This document shows, piece by piece, positions 51,840-62,241 of a stretch of 63,877 nt of DNA. The DNA lies in the NCBI RefSeq assembly GCF_029887935.1, contig NZ_JARXRO010000007.1, positions 105,154 to 169,030 of the forward strand. Direction: 5' to 3'. A program made the position numbers and the translations under genes. How positions within the stretch are numbered: the stretch's first letter is position 1; each line of letters opens with the position of its first letter. The notes beneath the pieces are model-generated. The model saw only the letters and a program-made list of their open reading frames with translations. It was not told the DNA's origin and made no database searches. The DNA comes from Luteimonas kalidii. GTDB taxonomy: Bacteria > Pseudomonadota > Gammaproteobacteria > Xanthomonadales > Xanthomonadaceae.

Positions 51840-52649
51840 TCAGCGGCTTCCTTCCACCTGCATCAGTGCGGCCAGTTCTTCTTCGCTGAAGCCGGCCGCC
51901 GTGCGCGCCTCGACATTGAACGGGCCGTGCAGCACCGCGCGCGCGTACTCGGCCAGCAGGGCGCGGAACGTGGGCTCGGGCGCGACGCCGCGGCGTGCGC
52001 AGTACCAGCGGAACCAGCGGCTGCCGGCGGCGACATGCGCGATCTCCTCGCGCAGGATCAGTTCGAGGATCGCCACCGTCTCGTGGTCGCCGAGCGCGCG
52101 CAGCTTGACGATCATCCCCGGCGTCACGTCCAGCCCGCGCGCCTCCAGCACGCGCGGCACCAGCGCCATGCGCGCCAGCCCGTCGTCGGCGGTCTTCTCG
52201 CACATTTCCCACAGTCCGTTGTGGGCATCGAAATCGCCGTACTCGTGCCCCAGCGCGCGCAGGCGGTCGCGCAGCAGGGCGAAGTGACGCGCTTCGTCGT
52301 CCGCGATCCGCACCCAGTCCGCGTAGTACCCGGGCGGCAGGCCGCGGAAACGGTAGACCGCGTCCCAGGCCAGGTCGACGGCATTGAGCTCGATGTGGGC
52401 GATGGCGTGGATGAATGCGGCGCGCCCCGCGGTGCTGCCCAGGCCGCGGCGCGGCAGCTCGCGCGGATGCACCAGCTGCGGCCGCGCCGGCCTGCCCGGC
52501 ATGCGGATGGCATCGGGGGGCGGCGCGTCGCCCGGGACCGGAAGCGCCCCGCGGACGAACGCCGCCGCGTGCACATGCGTCAACGCCAGCTTGTCGTCGA
52601 CCGAGTCCGCATCCAGGCATTCGCGGGCGGCCTCCAGCAGCGTCGCCAT
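51840..52649 (-). CDS. DUF455 ferritin-like protein
   Basis: A 269-residue DUF455 protein. Paired carboxylate/His motifs typical of a diiron ferritin-like fold are visible: AIAHIELNAVDLAWD, IADDEARHFALLRDRL, GDHETVAILELILREEIAHVAAGSRWF. The N-terminus (MATLLEAARECLDADSVDDKLALT) is helical and without signal. It lies 13 bases after purF on the same strand and is probably co-transcribed. Function unknown; DUF455 relatives are sometimes linked to tRNA or oxidative processes without proof here. Confidence 0.88.
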   Translation of the reverse strand: MATLLEAARECLDADSVDDKLALTHVHAAAFVRGALPVPGDAPPPDAIRMPGRPARPQLVHPRELPRRGLGSTAGRAAFIHAIAHIELNAVDLAWDAVYRFRGLPPGYYADWVRIADDEARHFALLRDRLRALGHEYGDFDAHNGLWEMCEKTADDGLARMALVPRVLEARGLDVTPGMIVKLRALGDHETVAILELILREEIAHVAAGSRWFRWYCARRGVAPEPTFRALLAEYARAVLHGPFNVEARTAAGFSEEELAALMQVEGSR

Positions 52650-52662
52650 CGCGGCGTCGCCG

Positions 52663-54135
52663 TCAGAGCGCGAGCCGGCGCTGGCGCTTGGCGTCGTCCG
52701 ACCGCAGCTGCTTGATGCCCTCGAAATAGCCCGGCTCCACGCCGGTCACGTATTCGCCGCTGAAGCACGAGCTGTCGAACTTCATGCCCGGGAACTTCGG
52801 CCCTGCGACCGCGGTTTCGAGGTCGGACAGATCCTGGTAGACCAGCCAGTCGCAGCCGATCATGCGTTCGATCTCTTCTTCCGTGCGGCCGTGCGCGATG
52901 AGTTCCTCGGGCGTCGGCATGTCGATGCCGTAGATGTTCGGATGCCGCACCGGAGGCGCGGCGGACGCGAGGTAGACCTTGCGCGCGCCGGCGTCTCGCG
53001 CCATCTGCACGATCTGCTGCGAGGTGGTACCGCGCACGATCGAATCGTCGACCAGCAGCACCACCCGGTTGCGGAACTCGAGCGTGATCGGATTGAGCTT
53101 GCGCTTGACCGACTTCACCCGCTCGCCCTGTCCCGGCATGATGAAGGTGCGGCCGACGTAACGGTTCTTGATGAAGCCCTCGCGGTACTTCACCCCGAGC
53201 ACGTTGGCGATCTCCAGCGCGGCATCGCGCGAGGTGTCGGGGATCGGGATCACGGTGTCGATGTCGTGGTCCGGGCGCAGGCGCAGGATCTTCTCGCCCA
53301 GGGTCACGCCCATGCGCATGCGCGCCTTGTGCACCGAGATGTTCTCGATCATCGAGTCCGGGCGGGCGAAGTAGACGTATTCGAAGATGCACGGCGCGTG
53401 CCCGGCCGCTTCACTGCACTGGCGGGTGTGCAGCTCGCCGCGCGGCGTCACCACCACGCCCTCGCCCGGCGCGATGTCGCGCACGCGCTCGAAGCCGAGG
53501 ATGTCGAGCGCCACCGATTCGGATGCGATCGCGTATTCGTTGCCGGCATCGGTCTCGCGCTTGCCGAGCACCAGCGGGCGGATGCCGTGCGGATCGCGGA
53601 AGGCCACCAGTCCCAGGCCCAGCACGGTCGCCACGGCCGCATAGCCGCCACGCGCGCGACGGCCCAGGCCCTCGATCGCGCGGAACGCGGCTTCGGGGGT
53701 GAGCGTGCGGCTCTTGTCGAGCTCGTGCGCGAACACGTTGAGCAGCACTTCGGAGTCGGACTGGGTGTTGATGTTGCGCCGGTCCTGCTCGAACACCTCG
53801 CGCCGCAGGGTGTCGGTGTTGATCAGGTTGCCGTTGTGCGCCAGCGCGATGCCGTAGGGCGAATTGACGTAGAACGGCTGCGCCTCGTCGCTGCCCTCGC
53901 TGCCGGCGGTGGGATAGCGACAGTGGGCGATGCCGACGCGGCCTTCCAGCAGGCGCATCGTCTTCGCATCGAACACGTCGCGCACCAGGCCGTTGCCCTT
54001 GTGCACGCGCAGCTGGGTGCCGTTGGCGGTGGCGATGCCGGCCGCGTCCTGGCCGCGGTGCTGCAGCACGGTCAGGCCGTCGTACAGCGCGGTCGCGACT
54101 TCGGTGGTGGCGACGATACCGATGATGCCGCACAT
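52663..54135 (-). CDS. purF: Amidophosphoribosyltransferase
   Basis: A 490-residue PurF, first committed step of purine synthesis (PRPP plus glutamine to phosphoribosylamine). The N-terminal nucleophile Cys2 is at [36 protein letters not shown]; the C-terminal phosphoribosyltransferase has the PRPP loop [19 protein letters not shown]. No [4Fe-4S] propeptide is present. In Escherichia coli the order is folC-dedD-cvpA-purF; here folC, a SPOR protein and purF are in the same order but cvpA is not found, and the SPOR gene lies only 58 bases upstream. Confidence 0.97.
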   Translation of the reverse strand: MCGIIGIVATTEVATALYDGLTVLQHRGQDAAGIATANGTQLRVHKGNGLVRDVFDAKTMRLLEGRVGIAHCRYPTAGSEGSDEAQPFYVNSPYGIALAHNGNLINTDTLRREVFEQDRRNINTQSDSEVLLNVFAHELDKSRTLTPEAAFRAIEGLGRRARGGYAAVATVLGLGLVAFRDPHGIRPLVLGKRETDAGNEYAIASESVALDILGFERVRDIAPGEGVVVTPRGELHTRQCSEAAGHAPCIFEYVYFARPDSMIENISVHKARMRMGVTLGEKILRLRPDHDIDTVIPIPDTSRDAALEIANVLGVKYREGFIKNRYVGRTFIMPGQGERVKSVKRKLNPITLEFRNRVVLLVDDSIVRGTTSQQIVQMARDAGARKVYLASAAPPVRHPNIYGIDMPTPEELIAHGRTEEEIERMIGCDWLVYQDLSDLETAVAGPKFPGMKFDSSCFSGEYVTGVEPGYFEGIKQLRSDDAKRQRRLAL

Positions 54136-54193
54136 GACTGGCGATTCCCGTGGCTGAGGCGAACGTGCGAAGTGGAGGCGGTCGCCCGCCCGG

Positions 54194-55231
54194 TCAAGGA
54201 TGCGCGCGGACCAGTCCGTCGAGGCCGGCCCTGGCCTTCACCTGCGACTTGAGCCGTTCCGCGTCCTCGCGGGTGGCCACCGGGCCGGCCTTGACCCGGG
54301 TCAGGCGTCCCTTGTCGGTATCGACCGTGTCCGTGAACGCGGCAAGTCCCTGGCCGCGCAAGCGGTCGCGCAGGCGGGTGGCATCGGCCGCACTGGCGAA
54401 GGCGCCGACCTGGACCGCGAACCCGACGTCGGCCGCAGCCGGCGGGGGCGTCGCGGCAGTCGCCGAGGTAGCGCTCGCTGACGCAGGAGACTCGACGGCC
54501 GCAGTGGCCGCAGTAGCCACCGCGGCCCGGGGGGGCGCCGCCGGGTTCGCAGGCGTGGCGGCGTCGGCATCCAGCGCGACCACCCGGGGGCTGACGTCGT
54601 CGCGCACCTGCGCTGCGCGCACCCGGACCACCTCGGCTGCCTCGCGCGAGGCGTACGGCCCCAGCCGCACCCGCTGCGCGCGACGTCCGTTGAGGGTGAA
54701 GGGTTCTGCATAGGCGGTCAGGCCGGCGCCCGCCAGCTGGCGCACGATCAGCTGCGCGTCCCGGGCATTCGAGAATGCGCCGAAGTGGACCGCATAGTCG
54801 CCGCCGGCCGTGGTGGCCGGCAGCGGCGTGGTGTTCGCGCCGGAGGGTGAAGGGACGTCATCGGTCTGCGCTGCGACGGCGGGCGCGGCGGGCGCGGACG
54901 CATGCAGCTGACGATCTGGATCCGCTGCGCCACTCGATGACGGCAGTGCGTTGCCGTCGGGCGAGGCGGTGGCGGTATCGACCGTGGGCAGCGGCTCGCC
55001 GTCGCGTGGCTCGGGGACCGGAAGCACGCCGCCACGGGGCGCATCGGCCGGCACCACCAGCGGAAGGTCGACGGTGCGGTAGCCGTCCTCGGGCGCCTCG
55101 GGGACGCGCATCGACAGGTCGGACACGCCGCTGTCGGGGGCCGGCCCCTTGACCAGCATCGGCAGGAAGATCACGGCCAGCGCGACCAGCACGGCGGCAC
55201 CGATCAGGCGCTGTTTGAGTCCGGCTTCCAT
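54194..55231 (-). CDS. DedD-like protein with two SPOR domains
   Basis: A 345-residue inner-membrane protein. One N-terminal helix ([19 protein letters not shown]) starts after MEAGLKQR, a long Pro/Ala/Asp linker follows, then two SPOR (septal peptidoglycan-binding) domains at about 140-215 ([22 protein letters not shown]) and 265-340 ([22 protein letters not shown]). E. coli DedD has one SPOR domain, so the duplicated domain is a variation. It should localise to division sites by binding denuded glycan. It lies between folC and purF, the place of dedD. Confidence 0.9.
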   Translation of the reverse strand: MEAGLKQRLIGAAVLVALAVIFLPMLVKGPAPDSGVSDLSMRVPEAPEDGYRTVDLPLVVPADAPRGGVLPVPEPRDGEPLPTVDTATASPDGNALPSSSGAADPDRQLHASAPAAPAVAAQTDDVPSPSGANTTPLPATTAGGDYAVHFGAFSNARDAQLIVRQLAGAGLTAYAEPFTLNGRRAQRVRLGPYASREAAEVVRVRAAQVRDDVSPRVVALDADAATPANPAAPPRAAVATAATAAVESPASASATSATAATPPPAAADVGFAVQVGAFASAADATRLRDRLRGQGLAAFTDTVDTDKGRLTRVKAGPVATREDAERLKSQVKARAGLDGLVRAHP

Positions 55232-55272
55232 CGGGTTCCGATCAGGTTCGGCAAGAGCGGTGGGCGCGCGAA

Positions 55273-56565
55273 TTATACGCCCGGGCCACCGGGCGCTTCT
55301 GAACCCGCGCCCTGCAGTGCGCGCAACGCACATTCGGCGGCATGGAATGATCCGAACACGAGCAGCCGGTCGCCGGGGCTCGCGGAGGCGAGCGCCGCAG
55401 CGAGCGCGGCAGCCGTGTCCTCGCCGCGACCCGTCACCTGGATGTCCGCCTCGCGCAGGCGCCCGGCGAGGTCCCCGACCATGAGTCCGCGCGCGCCGGC
55501 ATCGGGGGTACCGGCGATCCACCAGTCGTTCACCGGGCCCCCGAGCGCTGCCACCACGCCCACGACGTCCTTGTCGGCCAGCGGCGCGTACACCGCGAGC
55601 GTGCGCCCACGCGCCGGCAGGGCGAGCCAGGCTGCGAGCGCACGCGCCGCCTGCGGGTTGTGACCCACGTCGACGAACACCTCCACTCCCCCGCGGACTA
55701 CGTGCTGCAGCCGCCCTGCCAGTCGCGCGCCGGCAATGCCGCGTGCGATCGTCGACTCCGGAATGTCCAGGCCCAGCGCCCGCAGGGCCGCGATGGCGGT
55801 GGCCGCATTGCGCAGCTGGACCGGTGCGGCCAGTGCCGGCAGCGGAAGCTCCATGGCGTCGTTCAGCTCGCGCCAGCGCCAGCGTCCATCGCCCGCCGGC
55901 TCGAAGAAGAAATCGCTGCCGGCGCGGATGGCCGAGGCCCCCAGCGCGTAGGCATGGCGCAGCACGCTGGCCGGGGGGTCGTCCTCGCCCAGCACCAGCG
56001 GCTTCCAGGCGCGGGCGATGCCCGCTTTCTCCGCGCCGATCGTTTCGCGGTCGTCGCCCAGCCAGGCCTGGTGGTCGAGATCGACGGTGGTGATCACGGC
56101 GACGTCGGCGTCGACCAGGTTGGTCGCATCCAGCCTGCCCCCGAGCCCGACTTCGAGCAGCACGAGGTCGAGTCCTGCGCGTTCGAACAGCCACAGTGCC
56201 GCCAGGGTGCCGAACTCGAAGTAGGTCAGCGGCGTGTCCGCGCGCGCCTGCTCCACCACGCCAAAGGCAGCGGCCAGCGCGGCATCGCCCGCATCATGGC
56301 CATCGATGCGCACGCGCTCGTTGTAGGCGAACAGGTGCGGCGAAGTGTAGGCGCCCACGCGCAATCCGGCTTCGCGCGCGATCGCCTCCAGGAAGGCGAC
56401 GGTCGAGCCCTTGCCATTGGTGCCCGCGACCGTGACCACGTGCGCCGCGGGCCGTCCCAGGCCCAGGCGCGCCGCGACGTCGCGCACGCGCTCGAGACCC
56501 ATCGCGATGGAGGCCGGATGCTGGCACTCGATGTAGGCAAGCCAGTCGGACAGGGTCTTGGACAT
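55273..56565 (-). CDS. folC: Bifunctional dihydrofolate/folylpolyglutamate synthase
   Basis: A 430-residue Mur-ligase-like enzyme. The ATP loop is VAGTNGKGSTVAFLEAIAR near residues 48-66, followed by YTSPHLFAYNERVRIDG, LLEVGLGGRLDATNLVD, TTVDLDHQAWLGDDRETIGAEKAGI and DVGHNPQAARALAAWL, all FolC signatures. It adds glutamate to dihydropteroate and folates. Start MSKTLSDWLAYIEC is chosen; the frame is open 41 codons upstream but Arg-rich. It heads the folC-SPOR-purF-DUF455 series; accD, often upstream, is not here. Confidence 0.95.
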   Translation of the reverse strand: MSKTLSDWLAYIECQHPASIAMGLERVRDVAARLGLGRPAAHVVTVAGTNGKGSTVAFLEAIAREAGLRVGAYTSPHLFAYNERVRIDGHDAGDAALAAAFGVVEQARADTPLTYFEFGTLAALWLFERAGLDLVLLEVGLGGRLDATNLVDADVAVITTVDLDHQAWLGDDRETIGAEKAGIARAWKPLVLGEDDPPASVLRHAYALGASAIRAGSDFFFEPAGDGRWRWRELNDAMELPLPALAAPVQLRNAATAIAALRALGLDIPESTIARGIAGARLAGRLQHVVRGGVEVFVDVGHNPQAARALAAWLALPARGRTLAVYAPLADKDVVGVVAALGGPVNDWWIAGTPDAGARGLMVGDLAGRLREADIQVTGRGEDTAAALAAALASASPGDRLLVFGSFHAAECALRALQGAGSEAPGGPGV

Positions 56566-56784
56566 CGGGAGGGCCGGGACTCGATCGATCGGGGCGACGA
56601 AGACGCGCCGCATGCGCCGTGGATTCGCGACAGCGAACCGCGCGAACCGCCGACGCGGCAGCATTGCGCAGCCGGGGCGGGCTGCCAAGCCGCGTACGAC
56701 GCGACCCGCACGGGCCGTGGCGGTGCGTGGAACCTGTACGACGGCTCCGGCCCGGGTTCGTCGGCTCCGGGTTTGCGCTCGGGC

Positions 56785-57432
56785 CTACAGGGCCCGGTGC
56801 ACCGCCTCACCGAAGAATGCGGTGTGGTGCGAGCAGTCGTTCAAGCGCACCACTTCCAGATGCGCGAGATCGTCGCCCTCGAGCAGGTTGAGCGTGGTCG
56901 GCGCCTGGCGGTAGGTCCACAGGCGCGACAGCGGGATGCCCAGCACGTGGCAGAGCAGGACGCGGTTGACCGCGTCGTGCGCCACCACCAGGAGCGTATC
57001 GTCCCCGCCCAGCCCGTCCACGGACCACTCCAGCGCCTCCCAGGCGCGGCGGAATACCTGCTTGATCGACTCGCCGCCGCCGGGCATCAGCACCGTATCC
57101 GGTGCTTCGCGCCAGGCGCGCAGCAGGTCGGGGTCCCGCTCCGCGATCTCGCTGGCCAGCAGGCCCTCCCAGCTGCCGTGCGCGATCTCCATGAAGCCCA
57201 TCTCGGTGGTCAGCATGGGCGCGCGCAGCTCGCCCAGCGCGTACTGCGCCGTGTGGTAGGCACGGGTCAGCGGCGAGCTGACCGCCTTGTCGATGCGCAC
57301 GTCGCGCAGCCGCTCGCCCAGCAGCCTCGCCTGCTTCTCGCCCACCGGCGACAGCGGGATGTCCTCCTGCCCCTGGTAGCGGCCTTCGGCATTCCACGGC
57401 GTCTCACCGTGACGGGCAAGCAGGATTCTCAT
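56785..57432 (-). CDS. Histidine phosphatase family protein
   Basis: A 215-residue phosphoglycerate-mutase-like phosphatase. The phosphohistidine motif is LLARHGETPWNAEGRYQGQEDIPLS at residues about 4-28, and the second half-site is LLVVAHDAVNRVLLCHVLG. The length and lack of a signal suggest a cytoplasmic acid phosphatase of the CobC/PhoE-like group; the absence of cobalamin genes here argues against CobC. The gene is monocistronic, convergent with nothing near, and separated from folC by 219 bases. Confidence 0.9.
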   Translation of the reverse strand: MRILLARHGETPWNAEGRYQGQEDIPLSPVGEKQARLLGERLRDVRIDKAVSSPLTRAYHTAQYALGELRAPMLTTEMGFMEIAHGSWEGLLASEIAERDPDLLRAWREAPDTVLMPGGGESIKQVFRRAWEALEWSVDGLGGDDTLLVVAHDAVNRVLLCHVLGIPLSRLWTYRQAPTTLNLLEGDDLAHLEVVRLNDCSHHTAFFGEAVHRAL

Positions 57433-57525
57433 GCGGCAACGGGTCCGGGTGTTGAGGAAGCGGCCACGACTCCCCGCGGCGCGGCGCCTAGTCTAAGCCA
57501 AGCGGCCCGTACGTTGGCGCCGCCC

Positions 57526-59697
57526 TCAGCGTCGCGGTGCCACGCCCATCTCGCGCAGCAGCTGCGGCGCGGGATAGACCTCCTGCATGATCCAGCGCAT
57601 GTAGCGCTGATCGACCGAGATGGTGCGGGTCATGTCGGCGTCGAATACCCAGTTCGAGACCACCGCCTCCCAGTTCATGTCGAACAGCAAGCCGACCAGC
57701 TCGCCGCGCGCGTCGAGCACCGGGGAGCCCGAGTTGCCGCCGGTGACGTCGAGATCGGACAGGAAGTTGACCGGAACGGCGCGCAGGCGGCGGTCGGCCA
57801 GGCCGCCATGGCGCTTCTGCGCGATCGCGTCGAGCAGCGCCTGCGGCGCATCGAACGGGGCCTCACCCGTGGCTTTCGCCGCCACCTCTTCCAGGCGGGT
57901 GAACGGCGCCTGCTCGCTGCCGTCGAGCTTGGTATAGGGCTTGACGTTGCCGAAGGTGATGCGCAGCGACGAGTTGGCGTCCGGGTACACGTGCCCGCCC
58001 TGGCTGCGGCGGTAGTCCGCCACCGCCTGCAGGTACGTGGCGCGCGTGGCGAGGCGCTCGCCCGCGCGCGCCTTGCCCTCGCGCTCGAGTTCCAGCAGCG
58101 TGGGCATCAGCGCGACGGCGTAACGGAGGGCGGGATCGCGGTTGCCTTCCAGTTCCTTGCGGTCGGCCTGCAGCCAGGCCATGCGGGTCCGGGTCTCGCC
58201 GATCGCGCTCTTCTCCAGGCGGTCGAGCGCGGCGTCGATCGCCGCCGCGTCGTCGCCGCCCAGCCACTCGTCGAGCGCCGGAAGCCGCTGAGCGGCGGGC
58301 AGCTTGACGTACTCGGCCAGCCAGTACCGCTGCAGTTCGCGATCCATGCCGGGCACGTAGCGGCGCTCCATCTGCTGCAGGTTGCCCTCGATGGTCGGCA
58401 GGTCGCGCGCCTGGTAGCCCTGTTCGCGGTCGCCGTCGGCTTTCTCACGCTCGATCGCGAGGCGATACAGGGTGATGGCGGCCGACATGGCACCGGTGTT
58501 GTGCAGCATGCGCACGACGAGATCGCGTTCGCGCGTCGCGCGCTCCGCCGCGTCGAGCGCGACCAGTCGGCGGTGGGCTTCGATCGCCGCCTCCCCCTCC
58601 GCGCCACGCGAGGCCAGCCACGCCAGCACCGCCGCCTCTTCGGCGCGCTTGCGTTCCGCCGCGCCGGTGCGGGCGAAGCCGCTGAGCTGGCCCTCGTAGT
58701 TCTTCATCACGTTTTCCCAGCCCCGCACCGTGCTGGCGTACTTCACCTCGATGTCGGGATCGGCCTTCCCGCGCGCGTCGACCAGCGCCGTCAGCGCCTG
58801 GTAATGACGGGCGACGGTGGGATAGGCCCACTGTTCGGTGTCTTCGAACTCGCCCGCCAGCGCATACCGGCTGGTGCGGCCCGGGTACCCGGCCACCATC
58901 ACGAAATCGCCCGCGCGCAGCGGACGCTCGGCGATCTTCAGCCAGTGCCGGGGCTGATATGGCACGTTGTCCGGCGAGAACGCGGCCGGCTTGCCGTCGC
59001 GCCCGACATAGGCGCGGTAGAACGCGAAATCGCCCGTATGCCGAGGCCACATCCAGTTGTCGACCTCGCCGCCGTAGTTGCCGATGCTGCCCGGAGGTGC
59101 GTAGGCCAGCCGCACGTCGCGGATTTCGAGGTTCCGGAACAACCGGTACGCGTTGCCGCCGAGGAAGCTGTACATGCGGCAGTGGTATCCCGGCTCCGCT
59201 TCGCATTCGGCCACCAGCTGCTTCTCGATCGCATCGAGTGCCTGGGTGCGCGCCAGCGGCTCGGACTTGGCCGCGATCGCCGCATGTACGCGCTCCGTGA
59301 CGTCGGTGATCGCGTCGAGCGCATAGATGCGGGCGTTCGGTCCTGCGGTGATCTCGTCGGCCTGTGCGGCGGCATTGAAGCCATCGCGCATCAGGTTGCG
59401 CTCCGGTGTCGAATTGAGCTGGATCGCACCGTACGCGCAATGGTGGTTGGTCACGACCAGTCCCTGCGGCGAGACGAAGCTCGCGGTGCAACCACCGAGC
59501 GAGACCACCGCGCCCAGCGGGTCGCCGGTCAGGTCGGCGAGTTGCGCGGGATCCAGGCGCAGGCCCGCCTTCTTCAGCGGCGTGGCGATCTCCGGCAACT
59601 GCTGCGGCACCCACATGCCTTCCGCGGCCCGGGCCTGCGACACCATGGCGACCGCCAGCACGGACAGGGCAAGGGTGAAGCGGGAGCGGTTGGACAT
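57526..59697 (-). CDS. S46 family dipeptidyl-peptidase (DPP7/DPP11-like)
   Basis: A 723-residue exported serine peptidase. A signal peptide (MSNRSRFTLALSVLAVAMVSQARA) precedes EGMWVPQQLPEI, the usual mature start. The catalytic His is in VTNHHCAYGAIQ (His86) and Ser656 in VTGGNSGSPVLDARG. In Porphyromonas DPP7 and DPP11 the residue 18 after the Ser is Gly or Arg and sets preference for hydrophobic or acidic P1; here that residue is Met674 (FDMNWEAVVSNW). It would release dipeptides from peptides in the periplasm. S46 enzymes are typical of Xanthomonadaceae and Bacteroidetes. Confidence 0.93.
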   Translation of the reverse strand: MSNRSRFTLALSVLAVAMVSQARAAEGMWVPQQLPEIATPLKKAGLRLDPAQLADLTGDPLGAVVSLGGCTASFVSPQGLVVTNHHCAYGAIQLNSTPERNLMRDGFNAAAQADEITAGPNARIYALDAITDVTERVHAAIAAKSEPLARTQALDAIEKQLVAECEAEPGYHCRMYSFLGGNAYRLFRNLEIRDVRLAYAPPGSIGNYGGEVDNWMWPRHTGDFAFYRAYVGRDGKPAAFSPDNVPYQPRHWLKIAERPLRAGDFVMVAGYPGRTSRYALAGEFEDTEQWAYPTVARHYQALTALVDARGKADPDIEVKYASTVRGWENVMKNYEGQLSGFARTGAAERKRAEEAAVLAWLASRGAEGEAAIEAHRRLVALDAAERATRERDLVVRMLHNTGAMSAAITLYRLAIEREKADGDREQGYQARDLPTIEGNLQQMERRYVPGMDRELQRYWLAEYVKLPAAQRLPALDEWLGGDDAAAIDAALDRLEKSAIGETRTRMAWLQADRKELEGNRDPALRYAVALMPTLLELEREGKARAGERLATRATYLQAVADYRRSQGGHVYPDANSSLRITFGNVKPYTKLDGSEQAPFTRLEEVAAKATGEAPFDAPQALLDAIAQKRHGGLADRRLRAVPVNFLSDLDVTGGNSGSPVLDARGELVGLLFDMNWEAVVSNWVFDADMTRTISVDQRYMRWIMQEVYPAPQLLREMGVAPRR

Positions 59698-59814
59698 GCG
59701 TCGGATCCGGACAGTCGTGATGGCCGCAGTCTAGCCACTCCGGGCGACGCACAGCCATGACGATGGTCATGCTCCGGTGCCAGCCCGCGGCGCGGGTGAC
59801 CCCGACCCGGAGCG

Positions 59815-59820
59815 TATAAT
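59815..59820 (+). promoter_or_regulatory. tdh -10 box
   Basis: A perfect TATAAT lies 32 bases before the tdh ATG (59853) and leaves a leader of about 25 bases containing GAGGCG as ribosome site. The -35 region is weak. Confidence 0.6.
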
Positions 59821-59852
59821 CGCGTCCATTCCGATTCGAGGCGACGCTCCCC

Positions 59853-60887
59853 ATGGGCCGAATGATGAAGGCGCTGGTCAAGCGCGAAGCCGCAAAGGGC
59901 ATCTGGATGGAGCAGGTGCCGGTGCCGGTGCCGGGACCGAACGAGGTCCTGATCCGGCTCGAGAAGACCGCCATCTGCGGCACCGATCTGCACATCTACC
60001 TGTGGGACGAGTGGAGCCAGCGCACCATCCGCCCGGGGCTGGTGATCGGCCACGAGTTCGTCGGTCGCGTCGCCGAACTCGGCCCCGGTGTATCGGGCTA
60101 CACCGTGGGCCAGCGCGTGTCGGCCGAGGGCCACATCGTCTGTGGCCACTGCCGCAACTGCCGCGCCGGCAAGCAGCACCTGTGCCCCAACACGGTGGGC
60201 ATCGGCGTGAACCGCGACGGTGCGTTCGCCGAATACATCGTGATGCCGGCGTCGAACCTGTGGCCGATCCCGGACCAGATTCCCTCCGAACTGGCCGCGT
60301 TCTTCGATCCCTACGGCAACGCCGCGCACTGCGCGCTGGAATTCGACGTGGTCGGCGAGGACGTGCTGATCACCGGCGCCGGCCCGATCGGGGTGATGGC
60401 CGCCGGCATCTGCAAGCACATCGGCGCGCGCAACGTGGTGGTCACCGACGTCAACGACTACCGGCTCAAGCTGGCCGCCGACATGGGCGCCACGCGCGTG
60501 GTCAACGTGTCCAACACCTCGCTCAAGGAGGTGATGGCCGACCTGCACATGGACGGCTTCGACGTCGGCCTGGAGATGAGCGGCAACCCGCGCGCGTTCA
60601 ACGACATGCTCGATGCCATGTACCACGGCGGCAAGGTCGCCCTGCTCGGCATCCTGCCCAAGGGCGCGGGCGTGGACTGGGACCGCATCATCTTTAAGGG
60701 CCTCACCGTGCAGGGCATCTACGGCCGTCGCATGTACGAGACCTGGTACAAGATGACCCAACTGGTGCTGTCCGGCTTCCCGCTCGGCAAGGTGCTCAGC
60801 CACCAGCTGCATGCCGACGAGTTCCAGAAGGGCTTCGACCTGATGGAATCGGGCAAGTCCGGCAAGGTCGTGCTGACCTGGAACTGA
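59853..60887 (+). CDS. tdh: L-threonine 3-dehydrogenase
   Basis: A 344-residue zinc alcohol dehydrogenase-type enzyme making 2-amino-3-ketobutyrate from threonine with NAD. Zinc sites: [18 protein letters not shown] (catalytic Cys and the following His), GHEFVG, and the structural [15 protein letters not shown]. The Rossmann motif is [16 protein letters not shown]. It closely follows the Escherichia coli Tdh pattern throughout. [10 protein letters not shown] may begin at the first ATG or at 59862. It is followed by kbl after 82 bases; the order tdh-kbl is the reverse of E. coli kbl-tdh. Confidence 0.97.
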   Translation: MGRMMKALVKREAAKGIWMEQVPVPVPGPNEVLIRLEKTAICGTDLHIYLWDEWSQRTIRPGLVIGHEFVGRVAELGPGVSGYTVGQRVSAEGHIVCGHCRNCRAGKQHLCPNTVGIGVNRDGAFAEYIVMPASNLWPIPDQIPSELAAFFDPYGNAAHCALEFDVVGEDVLITGAGPIGVMAAGICKHIGARNVVVTDVNDYRLKLAADMGATRVVNVSNTSLKEVMADLHMDGFDVGLEMSGNPRAFNDMLDAMYHGGKVALLGILPKGAGVDWDRIIFKGLTVQGIYGRRMYETWYKMTQLVLSGFPLGKVLSHQLHADEFQKGFDLMESGKSGKVVLTWN

Positions 60888-60969
60888 GGTTCACGAGCGC
60901 GGAGACGGCCCGGCCGTCCGCCGTCATCTCGCACGCATCGCGGGCTCTGGTCCGCGCCACGGAGTCCAC

Positions 60970-62163
60970 ATGTCGCTGACCGACCGCTACGCCGCCACGC
61001 TGGACGAGATCCGCGAGGCCGGCCTGTTCAAGTCCGAACGCATCATCACCAGTCCGCAGTCGGCAGAGATCACGCTGGCGGACGGCCGACGGGTGCTCAA
61101 CTTCTGCGCCAACAACTACCTCGGCCTGGCCGACCATCCCGACATCATCGCGGCGGCCAAGGACGCGCTCGACACCCACGGCTTCGGCATGGCGTCGGTG
61201 CGCTTCATCTGCGGAACGCAGGATCTGCACAAGGAGCTAGAGAAGACCATTTCCGGTTTCTTCGGCAAGGAAGACACGATCCTTTATGCCGCGTGCTTCG
61301 ACGCCAACGGCGGACTGTTCGAACCGCTGCTGGGCGAGGACGACGCGATCATCAGCGACGCGCTCAACCACGCCTCGATTATCGACGGCGTGCGCCTGTG
61401 CAAGGCCCGGCGCTACCGCTACGCCAACTGCAACATGTCCGACCTGGAGGCGCAGCTGAAGCAGGCGCGCGCAGACGGCGCGAAGACGATCCTGGTCACC
61501 ACCGACGGCGTGTTCTCGATGGACGGCTTCATCGCCCCGCTGGACGAGATCACCGCGCTGGCCGCGAAATATGACGCGCTTGTGCACATCGACGAATGCC
61601 ACGCCACTGGCTTCCTCGGCGCTACCGGGCGCGGTTCGGCCGAGGTCAAGGGCGTGCTGGACCGGATCGACATCATCACCGGCACGCTGGGCAAGGCGAT
61701 GGGCGGCGCACTGGGAGGTTTCACCACCGCGAAGGCGGAGGTCATCGAGCTGCTGCGTCAGCGCTCGCGCCCGTACCTGTTCTCGAACTCGCTGCCGCCG
61801 CACGTGGTGGCGGCCGGCACGCGCGCGTTCGAGATGCTCGACGCCGCAGGGGAATTACGCGACGCGCTTGCGCGCAACACGACCTATTTCCGCGAGCGGA
61901 TGACGGCCGCCGGATTCGACCTGCGACCGGGCACGCACCCGATCTGCCCGGTCATGCTGTACGAGGCCCCGCTGGCACAACGTTTCGCCGAGCGGTTGCT
62001 CGAGGAAGGCGTGTATGCCATCGGCTTCTTCTTCCCGGTGGTGCCGAAGGGCCAGGCGCGTATCCGGACCCAGATGTCGGCCGCGCACACGCGCGCGCAA
62101 CTTGACCTGGCGATCGACGCATTCGTGCGCATCGGCCGGGAACTGGGCGTCGTTCCGACCTGA
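60970..62163 (+). CDS. kbl: Glycine C-acetyltransferase (2-amino-3-ketobutyrate CoA ligase)
   Basis: A 397-residue PLP enzyme of the alpha-oxoamine synthase family, cleaving 2-amino-3-ketobutyrate with CoA to glycine and acetyl-CoA. Signatures are [71 protein letters not shown] and the PLP lysine in [14 protein letters not shown] (near residue 241). Together with Tdh it forms the threonine-to-glycine pathway. Only 82 bases separate it from tdh. Confidence 0.97.
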   Translation: MSLTDRYAATLDEIREAGLFKSERIITSPQSAEITLADGRRVLNFCANNYLGLADHPDIIAAAKDALDTHGFGMASVRFICGTQDLHKELEKTISGFFGKEDTILYAACFDANGGLFEPLLGEDDAIISDALNHASIIDGVRLCKARRYRYANCNMSDLEAQLKQARADGAKTILVTTDGVFSMDGFIAPLDEITALAAKYDALVHIDECHATGFLGATGRGSAEVKGVLDRIDIITGTLGKAMGGALGGFTTAKAEVIELLRQRSRPYLFSNSLPPHVVAAGTRAFEMLDAAGELRDALARNTTYFRERMTAAGFDLRPGTHPICPVMLYEAPLAQRFAERLLEEGVYAIGFFFPVVPKGQARIRTQMSAAHTRAQLDLAIDAFVRIGRELGVVPT

Positions 62164-62241
62164 CCCCTCCCCGCTCGCCGCCCGGTCCGAGCTCAGGGCA
62201 CGGGCCTTCGGTTCTCGACAGGGAGACAGCCGCCGACGCGG

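Noticed and set aside
55660..59760. A plus-strand open frame of more than 1,300 codons antisense to folC, the histidine phosphatase and the S46 gene
   Set aside because: It mirrors three well-supported genes on the other strand and crosses their intergenic gaps; its composition (Arg, Gly, Ala, Val, His-rich) is the usual shadow of high-GC coding DNA.
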